Source: JAJAZB01 sp964244295
GTDB lineage: Bacteria; Bacteroidota; Bacteroidia; Cytophagales; Spirosomataceae
Assembly: GCA_964244295.1 (NCBI GenBank)
Contig: CAXTIG010000002.1
Coordinates: 280,117 to 344,116 of the forward strand
Direction of reading: 5' to 3'
Length of the DNA stretch: 64,000 nucleotides
Program-made: the position numbers and the translations under genes
Notes under the pieces: generated by a model
Seen by the model: only the letters and a program-made list of their open reading frames with translations
Database searches by the model: none
What the model was told of the DNA's origin: nothing
In this document: positions 58,122 through 64,000 of the stretch, piece after piece
Position numbering within the stretch: the first letter of the stretch is position 1
Layout: each line of letters starts with the position of its first letter

Positions 58122-59261
58122 ATGAACTACCCAGCTTACTTCGATTACAATGCAACCACGCCCGTCGATCCCGGAGTGCTCGACGCGATGCTGCCCTACT
58201 TTGGGCTGCACTTCGGCAATGCGGCATCGCGCACGCACGTTTTTGGCGCAAAAGCCGAAGCAGCCGTTGACCAGGCCCGGCAGCAACTCGCCCATTTGCT
58301 GGGGGCCAACCCGAAAGAAGTGGTCTTCACGAGTGGCGCGACGGAATCGATCAATTTAGCCCTGAAAGGCGTCTGGGAAGCGAGCCGACACCGGGGCAAC
58401 CACTTCATCACGGTCCGTACCGAACACAAAGCCGTCCTGGATACCTGCGAACACCTTGCCCGGCAAGGCGCGGAGATCACCTATCTTCAACCGGATACCG
58501 ATGGACTGATTCTGGTCGATCACGTCGAAGCCGCCATCAAACCGGTCACGGTGCTGGTGTCGGTGATGGCGGCTAATAATGAAACGGGCGTGCTTCAGCC
58601 GATTGATGAAATCGGGGCCATTGCCCACAAATGGGGTGTTTTGTTTCATACCGATGCCACCCAAGCCGTAGGTAAACTACCGCTTTCGGTTGCCAACAGC
58701 GCCATCGACCTACTGAGTCTGTCGGGCCACAAACTCTACGGGCCTAAAGGCGTCGGGGCTTTGGTGGCCCGCAACCGAATCGCCCTCACGGCGCAGCAAG
58801 ACGGGGGGCAGCACGAACGGGGCCGACGGTCGGGCACGCTCAACGTGCCGGGCATCGTGGGACTCGGGGAAGCCGCCCGCCAAACCCAACTCCAACTGCC
58901 AATCGAAATGGCCCGGATTACCGCCCTCCGCGACCAACTCGAAGCCGGGATTCTGACCCGGTTACCCAACGCAACCGTGAACGGAAATCGCCGTTTTCGG
59001 TTGCCAAATACCACGAATATCTGTTTTGCCGGGGTAGACGGCGAAATATTGCTGGGGTCGCTGAATGAGATTGCGGTCTCGAACGGATCCGCCTGTACCT
59101 CAGCCTCCACCGAGCCTTCGCACGTGTTAAAAGCCATGGGACTATCCGATGATTTAGCGTACAGTTCGGTGCGATTCAGTTTAGGCCGTTTCAGCACCGA
59201 AGCCGAAATTGAAGCGGCCATCCGGCACGTCGCGGCGGTGGTCGGCAGGCTACTCCGCTGA
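58122..59261 (+). CDS. Cysteine desulfurase (NifS/IscS class)
   Basis: 379 residues, fold-type I PLP enzyme that takes sulfur from cysteine as a persulfide. Motifs: YFDYNATTPVDPGVLDAM, the PLP-binding Lys204 in LSGHKLYGPKG, HTDATQAVGK and the sulfur-carrying Cys in VSNGSACTSASTEPSHV. The start is the ATG at 58122 (MNYPAYFDYNAT); a TTG at 58101 is in frame but adds a poor extension. It is followed after the repeat at 59285 by an XdhC gene, and that pair is typical of molybdenum-cofactor sulfuration rather than Fe-S assembly. No isc/suf genes nearby. Confidence 0.93.
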   Translation: MNYPAYFDYNATTPVDPGVLDAMLPYFGLHFGNAASRTHVFGAKAEAAVDQARQQLAHLLGANPKEVVFTSGATESINLALKGVWEASRHRGNHFITVRTEHKAVLDTCEHLARQGAEITYLQPDTDGLILVDHVEAAIKPVTVLVSVMAANNETGVLQPIDEIGAIAHKWGVLFHTDATQAVGKLPLSVANSAIDLLSLSGHKLYGPKGVGALVARNRIALTAQQDGGQHERGRRSGTLNVPGIVGLGEAARQTQLQLPIEMARITALRDQLEAGILTRLPNATVNGNRRFRLPNTTNICFAGVDGEILLGSLNEIAVSNGSACTSASTEPSHVLKAMGLSDDLAYSSVRFSLGRFSTEAEIEAAIRHVAAVVGRLLR

Positions 59262-59284
59262 CGACACGGGGCGCAACGGTTGCT

Positions 59285-59373
59285 TAAGTAGTTGATCAAA
59301 TCTAAACCGGCAGTTTTTAGGAGTCTTGTCATGGCTCCCAAAAACTGCCGGTCAACTTTCGATTGGATACTTA
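59285..59373. repeat. Palindromic element, TAAGTAG/CCGGCA family (intact copy)
   Basis: An 89-base palindrome with ends TAAGTA...TACTTA and a core CCGGCAGTTTTTAGGAG/CTCCCAAAAACTGCCGG. The left 38 bases are nearly identical to 11337-11374. It lies between the cysteine desulfurase and XdhC genes. Confidence 0.75.
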
Positions 59374-59416
59374 GGAAAGATTTTTTTGAGGCTGAACCCT
59401 CGACGTCTATTTCCGC

Positions 59417-60538
59417 ATGAAAGAAATCAAAACCATCATCGACGGCTACGACCACCTCGACCGCTCCACCACCCAAGCCGCATTGGCGACGGTGGTGCGG
59501 GTAGAAGGTTCCTCGTACCGGCGCACGGGTGCCCGGATGCTGGTCATGAGCGATGGGGTCTGGATCGGCGGCATCAGTGGCGGCTGCCTGGAGGGCGATG
59601 CCCTTATACGCGCCCGATTGGCCATCGCTAACGCGTCGCCGTCCCGGATTACCTACGACACCACCACCGACGATGAGCACCAGATTGGGGTGGGCTTGGG
59701 CTGCAACGGCCTCATCGACGTGCTGTTCACGCCCCTTGATTTCAGCGATAAAAACAACCCCGTCGAAGTCCTCAAAATCTGCCTGAACGCACGTCGCCAA
59801 ACGCACGTCCTCCTCACCATCACCGGACTGGAAGGCGACTGGCGTTCGATCCGGGAAGGCGGGGTGATCCGGTATGTAAACGCTGAAAGCCTCAACGGGC
59901 TGACCCACCCGGCTATTCAGGCGCAATTGGACGAAAAAATTCAGGCTCGCCTGGCCAAAGGCGTATCGGCCCCCTATCGGTTCGAGACCCCGGACGGACA
60001 GGCGTTGGAGGCATTTATCGAGATTCTTTCGCCCGAAATTCATCTGGTGCTGTGGGGGCATCAGTACGATGTGTATCCGCTCACGCGCCTGGTCAAAGAA
60101 CTTGGTTGGCGGGTTACAGTGGTGGCTAACCCGTTGAAAGTCAACAAAAAAATTGCGGCGCTGGCCGATGCGATCGTCCCACCCGAACACTTCCGGGGCA
60201 TCCTCTTCGACGATCACACGGCCATCGTCCTGATGTCGCACGACTACAAGACCGACAAGGACAACCTGCCGAAGGCGGTAGCCACCAACGCCCCGTACAT
60301 CGGGATGCTGGGGCCGCGCGTGCGCTCCGAAAAAATCTGGACTGAATTAGCCGAAGAAGGAAAGGGCATCACCGAAACCGACTTTACGCGCATCCACGCC
60401 CCGGTAGGGTTGGACATCGGAGCGGTTTCACCCGAAGAAATCGCGCTCTCGCTATCGGCCGAAATCAGGGCTGTCTTCTCCGATCGGGACGGGACGTTTT
60501 TACGCCTTCGCCAAAGCACTATTCACGTGCGGGAGTAG
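59417..60538 (+). CDS. XdhC family Moco-sulfuration protein
   Basis: 373 residues. XdhC binds molybdenum cofactor, protects it and directs sulfuration before insertion into xanthine-dehydrogenase-type enzymes. The N-terminal XdhC/CoxI domain is clear (ATVVRVEGSSYRRTGARMLV, GISGGCLEGDA), followed by the Rossmann-like C-terminal domain (LVLWGHQYDVYPLTRLVKEL, SHDYKTDKDNLP, GMLGPRVRSEKIW, HAPVGLDIGAVSPEEIALS). It lies 155 bases after a cysteine desulfurase. The target hydroxylase is not in this window. Confidence 0.93.
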   Translation: MKEIKTIIDGYDHLDRSTTQAALATVVRVEGSSYRRTGARMLVMSDGVWIGGISGGCLEGDALIRARLAIANASPSRITYDTTTDDEHQIGVGLGCNGLIDVLFTPLDFSDKNNPVEVLKICLNARRQTHVLLTITGLEGDWRSIREGGVIRYVNAESLNGLTHPAIQAQLDEKIQARLAKGVSAPYRFETPDGQALEAFIEILSPEIHLVLWGHQYDVYPLTRLVKELGWRVTVVANPLKVNKKIAALADAIVPPEHFRGILFDDHTAIVLMSHDYKTDKDNLPKAVATNAPYIGMLGPRVRSEKIWTELAEEGKGITETDFTRIHAPVGLDIGAVSPEEIALSLSAEIRAVFSDRDGTFLRLRQSTIHVRE

Positions 60539-60863
60539 TGCAATGCGCTATCGTTGCCTAATTTTTTAGGTGTATGCCTTTCCGATTCCAGCGGATGCCT
60601 ATGCTTTCGAGCAGAGTTTCGCCACTAGCATCAACCGTTCACCCAGCAGATAACTGCTGGCATCGGGAGCAAACTTAAGTTGATCGGCTTGGGCGATGGT
60701 GTGTGCTGGATCTGGGAGTGTTGGGGCGGATCCTACCCCAAGCCGTTCAGATACGGGATCTGTCCCATGCGTTGGGAGCACCTCATTCGATACTACTTCA
60801 GAAAAGCAGATTAAAAGGTCCTACACTCATTGATTTAGTTTGTAGAAGGTCGCTTGCCTGACT
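60539..60863. other. Gene-free gap, 325 bases
   Basis: Between XdhC and the AraC gene no convincing gene is seen. A minus-strand frame at 60599-60781 encodes a short protein without recognisable features. One perfect hairpin, CCAGCAG-ATAA-CTGCTGG, lies at 60643-60660. Nothing else is supported. Confidence 0.4.
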
Positions 60864-61748
60864 CTATTCCCCGCTACCCATCGCACGCTGCCAATGCAAT
60901 CGGTACGCTCTCGGCGTGAACCCCTGGATGCGTTGGAAGGATCGATTAAAATAGGAAATATTCGTGTAGCCGCATTCATAGGCAACCTGGGTAACGGGTA
61001 AGTCCGACTGTTGGAGTAACTGACACGCAAAGCCTACCCGCACCTCGTTTATAAAATCGGAGAACGTGCGCTGCGTGAGGGCTTTGAAATACCGGCAAAA
61101 TGAGTGGAGTTGAAGGCCCGCGACCGACGCGGCTGTTTCCAGCGATATGTCCTGCCGAAAATTTGTCCGGATGTACTCCATGAGTCGGGGGATACGTTGC
61201 TGCACACTATCGGCATAGGGAGCCACCGGGAGTTCGTCGTTCAGCCAGCGTGCGTCAGGGGTAACCAACAGTCGCTGCATGATCTCCAGAAACGAACTGA
61301 GCAGCGCAAGACCCGTTTCCGTTTGCATTCGCAGCAAGATGGTCGCCAATGCGTCGCGGCTGAGACCGGTCAGGCTTAGCCCCCGCTCCGACTTGCGGAA
61401 GAACTCGGTGAGCGGCTGCACATCCGTCAGGCCGCTCAACTGCCGTAAGACTACTTCGGGATGAATGTACAAGGCCACTGACCGGGCGGGGCGCGGCTCG
61501 TTGCCGGAGGCCTGGTCACTATACCACACGTGCGGCACGTTAGGGCCAATAAAGGTCATGTCGCCCTCTTTAAATTGCTCAATCGAGCTGCCAATGATTC
61601 GTCTCCCCGTTCCGGACAATACATAAACGAGTTGACACTCCTGGTGAAAATGGAAGTCAGTGGAAAACACCGGTCTCACAATCTCGCGTACGACAAACAG
61701 CTTCTGGGCGATGGCAAAATCAGGCAGAACCGCATAGGTAGGTTTCAT
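60864..61748 (-). CDS. AraC-family regulator with N-terminal cupin
   Basis: 294 residues. The first 100 residues form a cupin-type ligand domain (FHFHQECQLVYVLSGTGRRI, then IGPNVPHVWYSD), and the last 100 are a two-HTH AraC domain (TAASVAGLQLHSFCRYFKAL and VTQVAYECGYTNISYFNRSF). The pattern is typical of sugar-catabolic regulators such as RhaS. It diverges from the L-fuconate dehydratase gene, with promoters and a dyad in the shared 207-base gap, and probably controls it. I start at MKPTYAVLPDFA (61748), 24 bases after a -7 element. Confidence 0.92.
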   Translation of the reverse strand: MKPTYAVLPDFAIAQKLFVVREIVRPVFSTDFHFHQECQLVYVLSGTGRRIIGSSIEQFKEGDMTFIGPNVPHVWYSDQASGNEPRPARSVALYIHPEVVLRQLSGLTDVQPLTEFFRKSERGLSLTGLSRDALATILLRMQTETGLALLSSFLEIMQRLLVTPDARWLNDELPVAPYADSVQQRIPRLMEYIRTNFRQDISLETAASVAGLQLHSFCRYFKALTQRTFSDFINEVRVGFACQLLQQSDLPVTQVAYECGYTNISYFNRSFQRIQGFTPRAYRLHWQRAMGSGE

Positions 61749-61771
61749 ACAAAGAGAAACAAAGAGAAAAG

Positions 61772-61779
61772 CAAATATA
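61772..61779 (-). promoter_or_regulatory. -7 promoter element TATATTTG for the AraC gene
   Basis: Exact TAnnTTTG match on the minus strand, 24 bases upstream of the AraC ATG at 61748. Confidence 0.6.
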
Positions 61780-61828
61780 GTATTGATACTAGTCAACCGG
61801 CAAGTGGTTGCTTCGGTAACGGATTTTT

Positions 61829-61852
61829 TAAATTTGTACACTAAATTAGTGT
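61829..61852 (+). promoter_or_regulatory. Promoter of the fuconate operon with overlapping operator dyad
   Basis: TAAATTTG (61829-61836) is a perfect -7 element. Directly after it, the dyad ACACTAA-A-TTAGTGT (61838-61852) covers the expected start of transcription. The dyad is a candidate binding site for a repressor or for the divergent AraC protein. About 100 bases of leader follow to the ATG at 61956. Confidence 0.6.
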
Positions 61853-61955
61853 GATTATCTTCTTTCTGTGGTAATCAAAAATAATCAGCCAGAAATAGTC
61901 GCGAGACAGGTTCAATACTCAGTTTTGTTTCAATACCATATTAACTACTCAAGGC

Positions 61956-63182
61956 ATGCATATCCGCGCCATTACCGTTCAAGATCGACGCTTTGTCCTG
62001 GGCGAGGGGGTTGGCACCGATGCCATTCATCGTCCCTCCCAGTACGCCTACGCGGTTTGTGGGTTGAAAACGGATACCGCCACGGAAGGAGTTGGACTGG
62101 CCTTTACGCTGGGCGCGGGGAATGACCTCGTTTGCCGGGCCATCGAGTACCTGTCAGAGCAAATGATTGGGCAGGAAATTGAAGAGTTGATGGCCGACTT
62201 TAGCACCATGTACCGCCAGTTAGCTGATTCGCCCTCGCTGCGATGGCTGGGACCTCAAAAAGGCGTGGTGCATCTGGCCCTGGCCGCTGTGGTGAATGCC
62301 TGTTTCGATCTATGGGCCAAATCGCGACAAGTGCCGCTCTGGAAACTACTGCTCGATCTTTCCCCCGAAGCATTGGTCAACGTGTTGGATTTGAGCTATC
62401 TGGAAGAGGTATTGACGCGCCAGCAGGCTCTTGATTTATTGATAAAGGCGCAGGCTACGCGCGGGCATCGGGCTGGGGTGCTGCAAACGGGCTATAAAGG
62501 CTATGATACCTCGGTGGGGTGGTTTGATTACCCCGACGAGCGGGTGGTGGCAAATACAAAAAAGGCCATGCAGAACGGCTTCACCGCCATGAAACTTAAG
62601 GTGGGTTCCGACGACCCATCGCGCGATCTCCGGCGTGCCGCCCTGATTCGGGAAACGGCGGGCGACGAAGCTACCCTGATGCTCGATGCCAACCAACGCT
62701 GGAATTTACCGCAGGCACTGACCATCTGCCAACAGCTTAACCGCATTAACCCCTACTGGATTGAAGAACCCACGCACCCTGACGACGTACTGGCGCACCG
62801 GACCATTGCCGATGCCATTGCCCCCATTCGGATTGCTGCCGGGGAGCATATCCCCAACAAAGTCCTGTTTAAAAACTTCCTGCAAGCCGGTGCCATGGCG
62901 TTTTGCCAGGTCGATGTCGTTCGGGTGGGGGGCGTATCGGAGTTTCTGACCATCAGCCTGCTGGCCAAGCAGTTTGCGGTTCCGGTGGTGCCACACGTGG
63001 GCGATATGGGCCAGATTCACCAGCATCTGGCGCTGTTCAATCACATCGGAATGGATCATGAAAACCTGTTTCTGGAACATATCCCACACCTCCGGCCGTA
63101 CTTCGCGCACCCGGCTCAGATTGTGGACGGGTACTACCGGGTGCCGCAAGAGTCGGGTAGCAGCAGTGATTTAATCGCCTGA
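61956..63182 (+). CDS. L-fuconate dehydratase (enolase superfamily)
   Basis: 408 residues. Member of the mandelate-racemase branch of the enolase superfamily, dehydrating L-fuconate in non-phosphorylated fucose catabolism. The N-terminal part has TFxxGxGND (AFTLGAGNDLVCRAIEYLSE), RWLGPQKGVVHLALAAVVNA and FDLWAKSRQVPLWKLL. The barrel shows the KxK base (Lys213/Lys215 in FTAMKLKVG), metal ligands Asp244 (LMLDANQRW), Glu270 or 271 (WIEEPTHPDD) and Glu297 (AAGEHIPN), and His347 in VVPHVGDMGQIHQH. The next gene overlaps it by one base. Controlled from the promoter at 61829. Confidence 0.9.
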   Translation: MHIRAITVQDRRFVLGEGVGTDAIHRPSQYAYAVCGLKTDTATEGVGLAFTLGAGNDLVCRAIEYLSEQMIGQEIEELMADFSTMYRQLADSPSLRWLGPQKGVVHLALAAVVNACFDLWAKSRQVPLWKLLLDLSPEALVNVLDLSYLEEVLTRQQALDLLIKAQATRGHRAGVLQTGYKGYDTSVGWFDYPDERVVANTKKAMQNGFTAMKLKVGSDDPSRDLRRAALIRETAGDEATLMLDANQRWNLPQALTICQQLNRINPYWIEEPTHPDDVLAHRTIADAIAPIRIAAGEHIPNKVLFKNFLQAGAMAFCQVDVVRVGGVSEFLTISLLAKQFAVPVVPHVGDMGQIHQHLALFNHIGMDHENLFLEHIPHLRPYFAHPAQIVDGYYRVPQESGSSSDLIA

Positions 63183-63949
63183 TGATGAATGCTTCAGCCC
63201 GACTTTCCGACAAGGTTATTTTCTTGACCGGCGGAGCATCGGGTATCGGTGCGTACTGCGCCGAAGCCTACGCCCGTGCCGGGGCCTCGCTGTTTGTGAT
63301 GGACCGCGATAAAATCGCCCTAACCACTCTCTTGGATCGGCTGGGAGAGGGCCATGACGGGTTTGTTGGGGATGTGCAACGGGGCGAGGATGTGCAACAG
63401 GCCATGCAACAAAGTCTGCACCGATTCGGGAAGCTGGATGGTATTCATAACAACGCGGGCATTGCCAGTCCGTCCAAATCGCTGGACGACACCACTGAGG
63501 AGGAATGGGATGCGCTGATGTCGGTGAACCTGAAAAGCGTCTACTGGACAACCCGCTACGGCCTCGATGCCCTGAAAGCCACCAGAGGTACCATTCTGAA
63601 TACGAGCAGCATGGTCGGCGAATTAGGGCAAGCGCTTCATGCGGCCTACGTAGCCACCAAAGGCGGCATGAACGCCCTGACCAAAGCGATGGCCTTAGAC
63701 TATGCCCCGTTCGGGATTCGGGTCAATGCCGTCAGTCCGGCGGGTGTCTGGACGCCCATGCTCCGCACCTGGGCCGCCCAGCAGCCAGAACCAATCCGAG
63801 TTGAAACGTACCTCAACGAGATTCACGCCCTGGGTTATTGCCCCGAAGGCGATGTGATTGCCGATGCCGCCGTGTTTCTGGTTTCGGATGCGGCCCGGTT
63901 CATTACCGGCTGTATCCTTCCCGTCGGTGGTGGGGCCGAATTAGGTTAA
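63182..63949 (+). CDS. SDR oxidoreductase, sugar dehydrogenase type
   Basis: 255 residues, classical short-chain dehydrogenase. Cofactor motif FLTGGASGIGAYCAEAYARA with acidic MDRDKI afterward (NAD preference likely), NNAG in HNNAGIASPSK, catalytic Ser in LNTSSMVGELG and YVATKGG (Tyr-Lys). It overlaps the fuconate dehydratase gene by one base (TGATG), so it likely acts in the same fucose pathway, for example oxidising L-fucose or a later intermediate. The start is ATG 63182 or the next ATG. The 51 bases to the window end show no gene. Confidence 0.9.
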   Translation: MMNASARLSDKVIFLTGGASGIGAYCAEAYARAGASLFVMDRDKIALTTLLDRLGEGHDGFVGDVQRGEDVQQAMQQSLHRFGKLDGIHNNAGIASPSKSLDDTTEEEWDALMSVNLKSVYWTTRYGLDALKATRGTILNTSSMVGELGQALHAAYVATKGGMNALTKAMALDYAPFGIRVNAVSPAGVWTPMLRTWAAQQPEPIRVETYLNEIHALGYCPEGDVIADAAVFLVSDAARFITGCILPVGGGAELG

Positions 63950-64000
63950 GTATTTGGGCTGAATTAGTTTAGACTAAATGAGCTGAACTTGATGGTCAAT

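Noticed and set aside
58736..60241. A 501-codon minus-strand frame over the cysteine desulfurase and XdhC genes
   Set aside because: It spans two well-supported genes and the palindrome between them, so it is not a real gene.
60599..60781. A 60-codon minus-strand frame in the gap after XdhC
   Set aside because: No start context, promoter or recognisable motif; composition does not support coding.
1..64000. CRISPR array or prophage
   Set aside because: I found no regularly spaced direct repeats with unique spacers and no integrase, capsid, tail or lysis genes; the repeats seen are palindromes scattered singly.

Overview
The window reads as chromosome of a Bacteroidota member, most likely Cytophagales (Spirosoma/Larkinella-like). 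This rests on protein families typical of that group (DUF4494, DUF4136, PD40-OmpA, a TonB receptor with a carboxypeptidase-regulatory N-terminus), genes without Shine-Dalgarno leaders, and many starts preceded by the Bacteroidota -7 element TAnnTTTG. Base composition looks moderately GC-rich throughout. I see no rRNA, CRISPR array, prophage or intact insertion sequence. The genus is inference.

Layout. 1-11.3 kb holds housekeeping and small genes: the end of a metal-type RND pump, an alpha/beta hydrolase, DoxX, DinB, a kinase-fold phosphotransferase, a cassette of very small proteins (one apparently frameshifted), dnaK, a DUF937 protein, a NuiA-like nuclease-inhibitor homologue, rpmI-rplT, a UMF1-type transporter and tRNA-Val. 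11.4-14.9 kb is a minus-strand operon of an AlgI-like MBOAT acyltransferase, an AlgJ/X-like SGNH partner and oxyR. 15-31.3 kb is a long minus-strand surface-glycan region: a GT39-type enzyme, a split transketolase pair flanking an epimerase-glycosyltransferase fusion, two paralogous GT-C-like membrane proteins sharing WDD and NEHR motifs, a 2OG-Fe(II) oxygenase, an OafA-type acyltransferase, a GT2 and a UDP-galactopyranose-mutase-like flavoprotein. This is the best candidate for an undescribed pathway.

31.4-46.2 kb holds a His/Met-rich putative metal-handling membrane protein with a membrane neighbour, two tandem DUF4136 lipoproteins, a PD40-OmpA protein, a pair of M14 peptidase homologues (one with its zinc ligands lost), and a TonB receptor preceded by a HAH-motif protein and a structured leader. 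46.2-51.7 kb is housekeeping: rpe, ligA-dapA and small genes. 51.7-55 kb carries an SdpI/SdpR pair with two visible operators and an alkylation-repair operon in which Ada is split over separate genes with an oxygenase between them. 55-64 kb has a large M14 peptidase, two tRNA-Glu genes, a cysteine desulfurase next to XdhC (molybdenum cofactor sulfuration), and an L-fuconate dehydratase/SDR operon diverging from an AraC regulator.

Intergenic DNA is rich in long near-perfect palindromes. Five share TGTCATCC termini, and one of these is nested inside a second palindrome family. Another gap (5.1-5.3 kb) packs five short hairpins plus a nested one into about 225 bases. Starts were often moved downstream of the longest open frame to a codon that fits the family N-terminus and the local -7 element.
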